Source: Pseudomonas sp. St316
GTDB taxonomy: Bacteria; Pseudomonadota; Gammaproteobacteria; Pseudomonadales; Pseudomonadaceae
Assembly (NCBI RefSeq): GCF_018325905.1
Contig: NZ_AP021901.1
Location: 1,178,001-1,242,000 of the forward strand
Length of the DNA stretch: 64,000 bases
Direction of reading: 5' to 3'
Shown: piece after piece, positions 8,660 to 19,704 of the stretch
Layout: every line of letters starts with the position of its first letter
Numbering within the stretch: the first letter of the stretch is position 1
Made by a program: the position numbers and the translations under genes
Notes under the pieces: generated by a model
Seen by the model: the letters and a program-made list of their open reading frames with translations, nothing else
Database searches by the model: none
What the model was told of the DNA's origin: nothing

Positions 8660-9195
8660 CGAGCCTGCTCGCGAAGAGACCAGCCAGTTCAATATTCATG
8701 TGACTGAACCACCGCCATCGCGAGCAAGCTCGCTCCCACATTCAACTTTCAGTGAGCACTGAATTCATGCCCAGCACAGCCCTCCTGTGGGAGCGAGCTT
8801 GCTCGCGATGAGGCCCACAAGCCCAGCATCCATGTGACTGAACCACCGCCATCGCGAGCAGGCTCGCTCCCACGTTCAACTTTCAGTGAGCACAATATCC
8901 ATGTCCAACACAGCCCTCCTGTGGGAGCGAGCTTGCTCGCGATGAGGCCGGCAAGCCCAGCATTTATGTGACTGAACCACCGCCTTAGCGAGCAAGCTCG
9001 CTCCCACATTCAACTTTCAGTGAGCACAATATCCATGTCCAACACAGCCCTCCTGTGAGAGCGAGCCTGCTCGCGAAGAGGCCGGCAAGCCCAGCATCCA
9101 TGTGACTGAGCCACCGCCATCGCGAGCAGGCTCGCTCCCACATTCAACTTTCAGTGAGCACAATATCCATGCCCAACACAGCCCTCCTGTGGGAG
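8656..9195. repeat. tandem REP array, four full ~134-bp units plus the left edge of a fifth
   Basis: Each unit holds two inverted REP palindromes (GGGAGCGAGCTTGCTCGCGA and its reverse) joined by fixed spacers such as CCATGTGACTGAACCACCG and CATTCAACTTTCAGTGAGCA. CTCCTGTG recurs at 8652, 8782, 8916, 9050 and 9184, so the period is 130, 134, 134 and 134 bp. The spacers, not only the palindromes, are repeated, so the array grew by tandem duplication. The fifth unit is split by the IS110 element and continues at 10372. Confidence 0.93.
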
Positions 9196-9218
9196 ATTCT
9201 ATGGTGCAGGGCTACCCC

Positions 9219-10166
9219 CTACATGCCTTTCGGTAAGTATTCGCTCTGGTTCTTCAGCAGGGCGAATACCACTCGGGCAAGCTTGCGGGCCAGTGCCACT
9301 AATGCTTCGGTTGTGCTGAGTCCCCGGGCCCTCAGTGCCTCATAAAAACCCTTCCATGCCGCTGTGCGCCTCGCCGACATCGCGGCGTTGTGCATCAGTC
9401 GACGCGCTTCCGGGTCGCCTCGCTTAGACAGGCAGCGGCGCCCCTTCTTTTTTCCCGAGTCTGCTATGCGCAGGTCCAAACCCAGAAAAGCGATGAAGGC
9501 ATTGGCATTTCTGAAGTCCCCCCGCTGCAATGCCGTAAGTAAACGAGCGCCACTCAACAAGCCGATTCCTTCGACTTTCATGCAACGCTTGAGCTGATCG
9601 CCCAAACCGGCATCTTGCAACTGCGTCTGGATTGTTTTCTCAAGCAAGACTTCCAGCCTTTGCATGGCACTTATTTGGTTCTCGAAGGCTGTTTTTAGCA
9701 ACGGCTCGTTCGCCCAGCTTTGCTTGAGGCTGACACGCGCCTGCACCAAGGCTGCTCGGCGCCGGAAAAGGCTTATAAGCCGGCAATACAGGGGCGATGG
9801 CGGAGTCCAGGGGTGCAACTGGTGGCCTTCATTGTTCAAATAGCGAGCCAGCAACCGAGCATCTAGCGCATCGGTTTTAGCGCGAACTTTCACACCTTTT
9901 CGGTAATGGCTGAGTTCGTAGCCGCCGATCATGTAGATCACACAGCCTTGCGCATAAGCCAGATCGGCGAATTCCTGGTGATAGATATTGGTGGCTTCAA
10001 TGGCGACACTCACCGGTGCGGGCAGTGCCTTGAGCCACTTCTTGATCGCAGCTTTGGTGTTTAGGATCGTTTCGAGTCGATCGGATTCAGCGTGATAAAT
10101 CACCAACTCGTCTTTGGCGACGTCCACGCCCACGATCGGCTTAGTGACAGAAACCGGCATTGCCAT
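9219..10166 (-). CDS. IS110-family transposase (DEDD recombinase)
   Basis: 315 residues, intact. The N-terminal RuvC-like DEDD domain has candidate catalytic residues D15 (GVDVAKDE), E57 (AIEATNIYH), D99 and D102 (KTDALDARLLARY). The C-terminal Transposase_20 domain has LKRCMKVEGIGLLSGARLL and the conserved ADSGKKKGRRCLSKRGDPEA, where S237 is the likely catalytic serine. Known IS110 enzymes exchange strands at a two-base core, guided by an RNA made from the element's non-coding end. CGGAGGA lies about 8 bp before the ATG. No frameshift or internal stop is present, so the element may be active. Confidence 0.95.
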   Translation of the reverse strand: MAMPVSVTKPIVGVDVAKDELVIYHAESDRLETILNTKAAIKKWLKALPAPVSVAIEATNIYHQEFADLAYAQGCVIYMIGGYELSHYRKGVKVRAKTDALDARLLARYLNNEGHQLHPWTPPSPLYCRLISLFRRRAALVQARVSLKQSWANEPLLKTAFENQISAMQRLEVLLEKTIQTQLQDAGLGDQLKRCMKVEGIGLLSGARLLTALQRGDFRNANAFIAFLGLDLRIADSGKKKGRRCLSKRGDPEARRLMHNAAMSARRTAAWKGFYEALRARGLSTTEALVALARKLARVVFALLKNQSEYLPKGM

Positions 10167-10204
10167 TGGAAATCCTCCGGGCTAAGGTTTGAACACTTGA
10201 AGGG

Positions 10205-10353
10205 TTCACCCAGAGGCGCAGGCTTGTTCCTATCGTCGGTCTAGGCCAGATGCATTCTTTATCGGCGCTTGGGTGAAAGGAGGAGGGGTGAAATCTCCCA
10301 CGGTCTGTACTGCGCTAACAGTCAGAATCGAGCCTTGTCCCTCCTCCTCCCTT
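10205..10353 (-). ncRNA. predicted bridge RNA of the IS110 element
   Basis: Two stem-loops are visible in the non-coding end. The first, read from 10353 leftward, is closed by a purine/pyrimidine stem (10339-10351 with 10276-10288). The second is closed by 10265-10275 with 10207-10219 (CACCCAAGCGC / GCGCCTCTGGGTG). The first loop contains GCUCG (10329-10333), identical to the left target flank, and GUGGGAG (10295-10301), complementary to the right flank CTCCCAC. The second contains AGAAU (10254-10258), identical to the right end of the element, and ACAAG (10223-10227), complementary to the left-end junction CTTGT. This matches the order of target and donor guides in characterised IS110 bridge RNAs. 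The RNA boundaries are estimates. Confidence 0.7.
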
Positions 10354-10371
10354 CAAGTCCTACCATACAAG

Positions 10372-10460
10372 CGAGCTTGCTCGCGATGAGGCCCACAAGC
10401 CCAGCATCCATGTGACTGAACCATCGCCATCGCGAGCAGGCTCGCTCCCACCTTCATTCC
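10372..10460. repeat. remainder of the IS-split REP unit
   Basis: CGAGCTTGCTCGCGATGAGG, the fixed spacer CCATGTGACTGAACCATCG and the second inverted palindrome (GCGAGCAGGCTCGCTCCC). This is the continuation of the array unit interrupted at 9195. It leads directly into repeat copy B. Confidence 0.9.
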
Positions 10461-10807
10461 CACAGGAGAAACGCGGCCACCCAGAACCAGGCCGGCTATC
10501 AGCCGCCTCGCGGTGGACGTTGATCTCGGGCGCCCCGTTAACCACGCTGGCTGAACGGAGGTGTTGTGGAGTGGGTAACCCGGCATGGATGCCGGGTTAG
10601 CCGCGCTGGGCCATGGAGGGCCCTTCGCGGCGGCCCGCGGAGCAATGCCTTCGTTCAGGCATGCCGAGCCTAGGCGAGGCACCGAGTGGTGGGGCAGGAG
10701 CGCTTTGGTTACTTTCGCCTGGGCCGGCATTCCGGCTTTTCGAAAGTGACCCGCCGTAAGGGCGGAACCACCAGTGGCCGTTACCGCAGCAACGGATATA
10801 CACACCG
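10461..10807 (-). repeat. long repeat, copy B (inverted relative to copy A at 8323-8659)
   Basis: About 347 bp. Read on the minus strand it runs from CGGTGTGTATATCCGTTGCT to CCGCGTTTCTCCTGTG, in step with copy A. It differs from A by substitutions and by short insertions, for example around the segment GGCCACTGGTGGTTCC. Copies A and B close the REP array and the IS110 element into one imperfect inverted repeat of about 2.5 kb. No gene is supported within it. Confidence 0.85.
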
Positions 10808-10825
10808 AAGATAGAAAACGAAGCC

Positions 10826-10866
10826 AAAAAAAACGGCGCTTTCCGTCTCGGAAGAAGCGCCGTTTC
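10826..10866 (-). terminator. intrinsic terminator after dolP
   Basis: Read on the minus strand: AAACGGCGCTTCTTCC ... GGAAAGCGCCGTTT with a run of T after it (the A-run 10826-10833 on the plus strand). It lies 24 bp beyond the dolP stop. Confidence 0.85.
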
Positions 10867-10889
10867 TCTTGAGTGACAGAAGCTCAGTA

Positions 10890-12082
<1,193 letters not shown>

Positions 12083-12160
12083 TTATCGGCACAAACATGT
12101 GCGGCGCGCAAAGCAAAGAGCAAAAAAGTTAGGTGAAGGTGTCCGGCTCGGCATGGGCGC

Positions 12161-12523
12161 TCAACTGTCGAAGGCGTTCTGCAGCCAGTTCAACTGGGCG
12201 GCGTTGCTGTCGATGGCAACCACGTCGAAGCGGCAGGGATGATCGGCCCAGCGAGGCTCGCTTTGCAGAAAATACTGCGCGGCGAAAACCAGCTTCTGGC
12301 GCTTGCGCTCGTCAATGCTGTCGAGCGCACCACCCCATTGAGTGTTTTTTCTGTAGCGGACTTCGACGAATACTACTGTATCGCCGTCAAGCATGACCAG
12401 ATCAAGCTCGCCGCGTTTACACAACCAGTTCTGCGCCACCAGGCGCAGGCCTTGTTGCTGGAGATGCGCGAGGGCCTGGCCCTCGGCATCCCGTCCGCTT
12501 TGCTGGCGTGATCGGTCAGGCAT
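12161..12523 (-). CDS. yraN: YraN family (UPF0102) putative nuclease-fold protein
   Basis: 120 residues, starting MPDRSRQQSGRDAEGQALAH. The restriction-endonuclease-like core is seen as GELDLVMLDGDTVVFVEVRY, with E and D/E-x-K type residues. The family is near-universal in bacteria but lacks an agreed function. The start ATG overlaps the lpoA stop (ATGA at 12520-12523). This fixes the start, although the frame is open far upstream through lpoA. A 102 bp gap separates it from diaA. Confidence 0.9.
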   Translation of the reverse strand: MPDRSRQQSGRDAEGQALAHLQQQGLRLVAQNWLCKRGELDLVMLDGDTVVFVEVRYRKNTQWGGALDSIDERKRQKLVFAAQYFLQSEPRWADHPCRFDVVAIDSNAAQLNWLQNAFDS

Positions 12524-14334
12524 CAGCGCTGGGTATCCGGCAGGCGCTGCACCTGGCCGTTGACGAACTCGGCCCATGGCAGTTGACGCTGTACGCGCTG
12601 GGTTGGAGACACTGCCAGGCTGCCCGACAGGCCTTCGATTCGGCTGTCCGGCAGCGTCTTGAGCTGGCCCAGGCGCGGCGCCAGGCGATAGGCGTCTACC
12701 CCCATCGCGTACAACCGGCCCAGGCTGCCACCCGCCTGGGGCCACTGGGCGGTGACCTGCTTGCGCAGCGGGTCATTGGCGTCGAGCAGCCACGGGGTTT
12801 CGCAGAAGCGGATACCGCTCATGTCGTTGTACTGGTTCTGGTCGCCGCTGGCGCTGAACACTGAAGACGTCGCGTAGACCGGCACATCACCCGCGTACTG
12901 GAAGTTCAGGGTTGGCTTGATCTGCTGGGCCTGTTGCGGCGTCGAGGCCAGGAAGATGAACTCGATGTCCTGGCGACGGGACGGCTGGGCCGCGACCGTG
13001 GTGCCGACGGTGTTTTGCAGGCTCTTGGCGCGCCCTTCGCTCTGGCGTAGCTGGAACATGTCGGCGATCTGCTGGGCCAGTTGCACCGGCTGGTCGACCC
13101 GCTCGATTGCGATGATAGTGCCGCCATTGGCCTGCCAGTCCTGGCTGAAGGCTTTGAGGACACGATCGCCCCATTCACCCTTGGGTACCATGGCGGCAGC
13201 GCGATGCAGGCCATCGGCGCGGGCGCGGCGGGAGACTTCGCGGGCTTCATCCTCGGGTGCCAGGCCGAACTGGAACAGTTGCGGTGGCCCCTGTTCGCCT
13301 TCGCTGTAGTTCAGCGCCAGGGTGGTGATCGGCAATTGCGGGCGGGTGCTGATCTGCTTGACCAGTGGTTTTTCCAGCGGTCCGACTACCAGTTGCACGC
13401 CGTCGGCCTGGGCCTTGCGATAGAACTCGTCCATGGAGGTCAGGCTGGAACTGTCGTAGAACTGGATGCTTGGCGGCTTCTGACCGGCCTGCTGGGCCTG
13501 GTAGTGCGCGGCCATGAAACCCTCGCGCAAGGCCTTGGCAACCGCAGCCAGTTGGCCATTCTGTGGCAGCAGCAGGGCGATCTTGCTCAGCGGCTGGCTC
13601 GCCAGTTCCTTGAGCTTGACCAGGGGGGTCGGCAGTTGAAGGGCGGCGGGGTGCTTCGGATTCTGTTCGCGCCAGTGGTCGATGGCTGCCTGCTGTTGTT
13701 CCAGGGTGCCGGCGGTCTTGACGGCTTGGGCCAGGCTCAGCCAGCCGCCAAGGTCGTCGTTGGAGCTTGGCTGCAACTGGTCGGTGGGCAACGAGGCGAT
13801 CAGCGACCAGATGGCTTCGTGGTTTTTTGCCGCGGCGTCGTTCTCCAGCAGGGGCGCGATGAAAATGCGCTCCTTGGCGGCGGCCAGGGTCTGGCCATCG
13901 GCCTCCAGGGCGCGGGCGCGGACGGTACCGGTACGGACCTGTTGCTCCACCGGCATTTCGCTCAGGTGTTGCAGGCTTGGGTGGCTCAGGGCGGTCAGTG
14001 CCGCCTTGGGCTGGTTGCGGGTCATCGCCAGTTCAGCCGACAGCGTGCTGGCGAAAATCTGCTGGCCGGGCTTGAGTTGTTCCATCGGCACTTGTTGCAG
14101 GATTTGTGCGGACTGGCCGGCATTGCCCTGGCGGTAGGCCAGGTCGGCAGCGCTCAGGCGCAGCAGGGCGGCTTTTTCCGGATTTTTGCTTTGAGTGGCC
14201 TGTTCGAGCAACTGCTCGATACTGGCATCCGGGGTGCGTGGAAGTTCGCCAAGGCTGGACGAAGGCGAGCTGGCGCAGGCCGCCAGGAGGGCAGCGAGGC
14301 AGAGGGCGGAGAGCAGCCGTAGGCAAGCGATCAT
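12523..14334 (-). CDS. lpoA: penicillin-binding protein activator LpoA
   Basis: 603 residues. A lipoprotein signal with lipobox LAAC (Cys20) is followed by an N-terminal TPR-like helical region to about residue 250. A C-terminal periplasmic-binding-protein-like domain (LppC) follows (KIALLLPQNGQLAAVAKAL, PSIQFYDSSSL, VQLVVGPLEKPLVKQI, EFIFLASTPQQAQQIKP). LpoA sits in the outer membrane and activates the glycosyltransferase-transpeptidase PBP1a through the periplasm. It is the first gene of the minus-strand operon with yraN, diaA and dolP, diverging from rsmI. Confidence 0.95.
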   Translation of the reverse strand: MIACLRLLSALCLAALLAACASSPSSSLGELPRTPDASIEQLLEQATQSKNPEKAALLRLSAADLAYRQGNAGQSAQILQQVPMEQLKPGQQIFASTLSAELAMTRNQPKAALTALSHPSLQHLSEMPVEQQVRTGTVRARALEADGQTLAAAKERIFIAPLLENDAAAKNHEAIWSLIASLPTDQLQPSSNDDLGGWLSLAQAVKTAGTLEQQQAAIDHWREQNPKHPAALQLPTPLVKLKELASQPLSKIALLLPQNGQLAAVAKALREGFMAAHYQAQQAGQKPPSIQFYDSSSLTSMDEFYRKAQADGVQLVVGPLEKPLVKQISTRPQLPITTLALNYSEGEQGPPQLFQFGLAPEDEAREVSRRARADGLHRAAAMVPKGEWGDRVLKAFSQDWQANGGTIIAIERVDQPVQLAQQIADMFQLRQSEGRAKSLQNTVGTTVAAQPSRRQDIEFIFLASTPQQAQQIKPTLNFQYAGDVPVYATSSVFSASGDQNQYNDMSGIRFCETPWLLDANDPLRKQVTAQWPQAGGSLGRLYAMGVDAYRLAPRLGQLKTLPDSRIEGLSGSLAVSPTQRVQRQLPWAEFVNGQVQRLPDTQR

Positions 14335-14474
14335 GTAAGTGTTCCTGATACGAGATCAAATTAGCGTCGAATTGTACCCAAGCACTGGCCGGGGCGCGAT
14401 GTTAGTGGTGTGAATCGATCAATTTAGGTATTTCAAAGAGTGCGGTGCACCACAAAAGACAGGTATTAACCCTT

Positions 14475-14613
14475 TGTGGCGAGGGAGCTTGTTCCCGCCG
14501 GGCTCTGTAGGCGCTGGCGCAGCCCGCGATTTTTTGATCTTTCGCTTGGGATTCAAGTGTCTGGGGAAAGATCGCAGCCTCGCCTCGCTCGTCAGTGCCT
14601 ACCTGCGCAGCCG
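14475..14613. repeat. intergenic palindromic repeats of two further families (lpoA/rsmI gap)
   Basis: The 333 bp gap 14335-14667 holds two repeat-like structures. First, GTGGCGAGGGAGCTTGTTCC at 14477 is half of a common Pseudomonas palindrome. Second, an imperfect 100-bp inverted repeat starts at TGTAGGCGCTGGCGCAGC, continues GCGATTTTTTGATCTTTC, and returns as GAAAGATCGCAGCCTCGCC to GTGCCTACC near 14613. These differ from the GAGCGAGC-type REPs elsewhere in the window. The rest of the gap, where the lpoA and rsmI promoters must lie, shows no clear -35/-10 pair. Confidence 0.65.
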
Positions 14614-14667
14614 AGACGGCCGCTACACGCTACAATGGCGGTTTTTACCGATCATGAGGTATGTGTC

Positions 14668-15540
14668 TTGACTGCTCCAGGTGCTTTGAACTCCGCTGCC
14701 GGCTCGCTTTATGTGGTGGCGACGCCCATCGGCAACCTGGACGATATCAGTGCCCGGGCGCTGAAAATCCTGCAGGAAGTTGCGTTGATCGCAGCCGAAG
14801 ACACGCGCCACTCCCAGCGCCTGCTGCAACATTTCGGCATTTCGACGCCGTTGGCGGCCTGTCATGAACACAATGAGCGCGATGAAGGCAGTCGTTTCAT
14901 TACCCGGCTGTTGGCAGGCGATAACGTCGCGCTGATTTCCGATGCGGGTACGCCGCTGATTTCCGACCCTGGCTATCATCTGGTGCGTCAGGCTCGGGCG
15001 GCGGGCATCAGCGTGGTGCCGGTGCCGGGCGCTTGTGCGTTGATCGCAGCGCTGTCGGCGGCAGGCTTGCCGTCGGACCGTTTCATCTTCGAAGGTTTCC
15101 TGCCGGCCAAGGCGGTGGGGCGACGGGCGCGTCTGGAGGCTATAAAGGAAGAACCGCGCACGCTGATCTTTTATGAGGCGCCGCACCGCATTCTGGAATG
15201 CCTGCAAGACATGGAGTCGGTGTTCGGTCCCGAGCGTCCGGCGCTGTTGGCTCGTGAGTTGACCAAGACCTTCGAAACGCTCAAGGGGTTGCCGTTGGCG
15301 CAGTTGCGGGCGTTTGTCGAAAGCGATAGCAACCAGCAGCGTGGCGAGTGTGTTGTGCTGGTGGCGGGGTGGACGGCGCCGGAAAGTGAAGAGGCTGTCA
15401 GCAGCGAAGCGATGCGCATCCTGAACCTGCTGCTCGAGGAAATGCCCCTCAAACGTGCCGCGGCCCTTGCGGCGCAGATCACTGGCGAGCGCAAGAATGT
15501 GCTGTACCAGGTCGCACTGGAAAAACAGAAGGATCAGTGA
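14668..15540 (+). CDS. rsmI: 16S rRNA 2'-O-ribose C1402 methyltransferase RsmI
   Basis: 290 residues, SAM-dependent tetrapyrrole-methylase fold. Landmarks are [64 protein letters not shown] and FEGFLPAK. It methylates the 2'-OH of C1402 in the ribosomal P site, together with RsmH encoded 1.2 kb downstream. The start is assigned to TTG at 14668 because GAGGT lies 7 bp upstream and translation from there gives the family N-terminus; there is no nearby in-frame ATG. The open frame to 14476 runs through repeat sequence and is discounted. Confidence 0.93.
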   Translation: MTAPGALNSAAGSLYVVATPIGNLDDISARALKILQEVALIAAEDTRHSQRLLQHFGISTPLAACHEHNERDEGSRFITRLLAGDNVALISDAGTPLISDPGYHLVRQARAAGISVVPVPGACALIAALSAAGLPSDRFIFEGFLPAKAVGRRARLEAIKEEPRTLIFYEAPHRILECLQDMESVFGPERPALLARELTKTFETLKGLPLAQLRAFVESDSNQQRGECVVLVAGWTAPESEEAVSSEAMRILNLLLEEMPLKRAAALAAQITGERKNVLYQVALEKQKDQ

Positions 15541-15613
15541 AAGCGGGGCGCAGGGCTGGCCCAAGGCTTTTAGCGCTTGTTCTTCAAGCGCTCTACCGTT
15601 AACCTTCGCGGCG

Positions 15614-15968
15614 GAGAGTCGATCGGACAGTCGCTGCCCTCTATGAGAATTAGGGGGGGAGGAAAGTCCGGGCTCCATAGGGCGAAGTGCCAGGTAATGC
15701 CTGGGAGGCGTGAGCCTACGGAAAGTGCCACAGAAAATAACCGCCTAAGCGCTTCGGCGCCGGTAAGGGTGAAAAGGTGCGGTAAGAGCGCACCGCACGG
15801 CTGGCAACAGTTCGTGGCTAGGTAAACCCCACTTGGAGCAAGACCAAATAGGGTCCCAAGGCGTGGCCCGCGCTGGGACCGGGTAGGTTGCTAAAGATGT
15901 CCAGTGATGGCCATCGTAGACGAATGACTGTTCAAGACAGAACCCGGCTTACAGATCGACTCTCCACC
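15614..15968 (+). ncRNA. rnpB: RNase P RNA (M1 RNA), class A
   Basis: Recognised from the conserved blocks of bacterial type A RNase P RNA: GAGGAAAGTCCGGGCTCC near 15659, AGGGTGAAAAGGTGCGG near 15766, the AGTTCGTGGCTAGGTAAACC stretch, GACCAAATAGGG, and near the 3' end CAGAACCCGGCTTACAG. The 5' AGAGTCGATC and 3' GATCGACTCT pair to form the terminal P1 helix, which fixes the ends at about 15615 and 15966. It lies between rsmI and mraZ, its usual place in Pseudomonas. It processes the 5' ends of tRNA precursors with RnpA. Confidence 0.97.
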
Positions 15969-16170
15969 TTTTCCCCTCCTGCCTGAATCACTGGCAGACG
16001 CAGTTCCTAAGACCAAAAAAATCTTACTCTTAACAAATTACTTTAACTTGTGCGCGCAGCCTCCTGTGCTTCCTCGGGTTGAGGTGAAATTTCCTACGTC
16101 AGATTCTTGTTACCCCTCCTGAAACGCTCCTAAATCTCCGATCTATAAGGCTTTTCCTTCAATCCGCGCC

Positions 16171-16200
16171 TTGACGGTGCGGTGGGCGCATTCCTATAGT
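16171..16200 (+). promoter_or_regulatory. sigma-70 promoter of the dcw cluster (Pmra)
   Basis: TTGACG (16171-16176) and TATAGT (16195-16200) are 18 bp apart, 76 bp before the mraZ start. The expected transcription start, near 16207, falls on the first MraZ box. The rest of the gap 15969-16275 is an AT-rich tail after rnpB with no other gene-like feature. Confidence 0.75.
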
Positions 16201-16206
16201 GTGCGC

Positions 16207-16263
16207 AAGTGGCGGAAAGTGGCATGAAGTGGGTTTTTTTGAAGGTAAAACGCCAAAAAGTGG
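16207..16263 (+). promoter_or_regulatory. MraZ operator repeats
   Basis: AAGTGG occurs at 16207, 16217 and 16227, exactly 10 bp apart (one helical turn), and again at 16258. Known MraZ proteins bind direct repeats of a TGGG-type core spaced by one helical turn just before mraZ and repress the dcw cluster. The position overlapping the transcription start suggests autorepression. Confidence 0.75.
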
Positions 16264-16275
16264 AGAAACGCAGAC

Positions 16276-16731
16276 GTGTTTCGCGGAGCTAACGCTATCA
16301 GTCTCGATGCAAAAGGCCGTCTCGCCATGCCGAGCCGGTATCGTGACGAGCTCGTTTCGCGAAGTTCGGGGCAGTTAATAGTCACGATCGACGCTGTTGA
16401 CCCATGTTTGTGTGTTTACCCTCTCGATGAGTGGGAAATCATCGAAACCAAACTGCGCGCACTGCCTTCGCTACGGGAAGAAAACCGCCGCCTGCAACGC
16501 TTGCTGATCGGTAATGCCGTCGACCTCGAACTCGATGGCAGCGGTCGTTTCCTGGTTCCACCGCGCCTGCGCGAGTACGCCAAGCTGGACAAGCGCGCGA
16601 TGCTGGTGGGCCAACTGAACAAGTTCCAGCTGTGGGACGAAGATGCCTGGAATGCGGTTTCTGCCGCCGACCTCGCTGCTATTCAACAACCGGGCGCCAT
16701 GCCTGATGAACTGCGTGATTTGATCCTGTGA
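16276..16731 (+). CDS. mraZ: transcriptional regulator MraZ
   Basis: 151 residues, two AbrB-like SpoVT domains each with the DxxGR motif: [18 protein letters not shown] (about residues 9-26) and [18 protein letters not shown]. MraZ forms ring-shaped oligomers that bind repeats upstream of its own gene and control the dcw cluster. The start codon is GTG. The stop overlaps the GTG start of rsmH (GTGA), giving translational coupling. Confidence 0.97.
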   Translation: MFRGANAISLDAKGRLAMPSRYRDELVSRSSGQLIVTIDAVDPCLCVYPLDEWEIIETKLRALPSLREENRRLQRLLIGNAVDLELDGSGRFLVPPRLREYAKLDKRAMLVGQLNKFQLWDEDAWNAVSAADLAAIQQPGAMPDELRDLIL

Positions 16732-17671
16732 CTATTGATAGCGGCTTTAACCACATCACCGTACTGCTTGACGAAGCCGTCGAGGCTCTCGCCGTACGTC
16801 CTGATGGCTGCTATCTGGACGGTACGTTCGGGCGTGGCGGACACAGCCGGTTGATTCTCAGCAAGCTCGGTCCGGGTGGCCGGTTGCTGGGATTCGACAA
16901 GGATCCTCAAGCGATTGCCACCGGGCAAGCGCTGGCGGCCGAAGACGGCCGCTTTGTCATTGTGCAACGCAGCTTTGCCGAGCTGGCTTCGGAAGTCGCC
17001 GAGCGTGGCTTGGCCGGCAAGGTCAGTGGCGTGCTGCTCGACCTGGGCGTGTCTTCGCCACAACTGGACGACCCGGAGCGCGGCTTCAGCTTCCTCAATG
17101 ACGGCCCGCTGGACATGCGCATGGATCCGTCCCGTGGTATCAGTGCCGCTGAATTCGTCAACACTGCCCCGGTGGAAGAAATCGCCCGTGTCTTCAAGGA
17201 ATACGGTGAAGAGCGTTTCTCCGGCCGCATGGCCCGCGCCGTGGTCGAGCGACGCGACATCAAGCCCTTCGAGCGCACCGGCGACCTGGCCGAGGTGCTG
17301 AAGGTTGCCAACCCAGCTTGGGAAAAGGGCAAGAACCCGGCGACCCGTGCTTTCCAGGGCTTGCGCATCCACGTCAATAACGAGCTGGGCGATCTGGAAG
17401 TCGGTCTCGAAGCGGCGCTTGAAGCGCTGGAGATCGGCGGTCGGCTGGTGGTGATCAGCTTCCATTCCCTGGAAGACCGCATCGTCAAGCTGTTCATGCG
17501 CAAGCTCACCAAGGGCGAAGCCGATAACCTGCCGCGCAACCTGCCGGTGCGTTTCGAAGCCTTCGTGCCAAAAATCAAGATCCATGGCAAAGCGCAGTTC
17601 GCCTCCGAGGCTGAACTCAAGGCCAACCCACGGGCCCGTAGCGCCGTCATGCGTGTCGCGGAGAAGTTGCG

Positions 17672-17675
<4 letters not shown>
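16728..17675 (+). CDS. rsmH: 16S rRNA m4C1402 N4-methyltransferase RsmH
   Basis: 315 residues (MraW). Landmarks are [32 protein letters not shown] with the SAM-binding glycines, [32 protein letters not shown] and [18 protein letters not shown]. It N4-methylates C1402 of 16S rRNA, the same base that RsmI 2'-O-methylates, so both enzymes acting on this nucleotide are encoded within 3 kb. GTG start, overlapping mraZ by 4 bases; its end overlaps ftsL by 4. Confidence 0.98.

Positions 17676-19703
<2,028 letters not shown>

Positions 19704-19704
<1 letters not shown>

Larger units (their letters stand above)
9196..10369 (-). mobile_element. IS110-family insertion sequence inserted in a REP unit
   Basis: Ends are defined by the interrupted REP unit. 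CTCCTGTGGG+AG stops at 9195 and AG+CGAGCTTGCTCGCGATG resumes at 10370. Joining them over one AG (CT on the element's sense strand) recreates a unit identical to that at 8782. There are no terminal inverted repeats and no target duplication beyond the two-base core, as expected for IS110. The element is about 1.17 kb: 204 bp non-coding upstream of the transposase (10167-10370) and only 23 bp downstream. That layout is the IS110 group rather than the IS1111 group. Confidence 0.92.

Noticed and set aside
8656..9195. Possible CRISPR array
   Set aside because: The repeated unit includes both palindromes and spacers, unit length is about 134 bp, spacers are not unique, and no cas genes are present. 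It is a tandem REP array.
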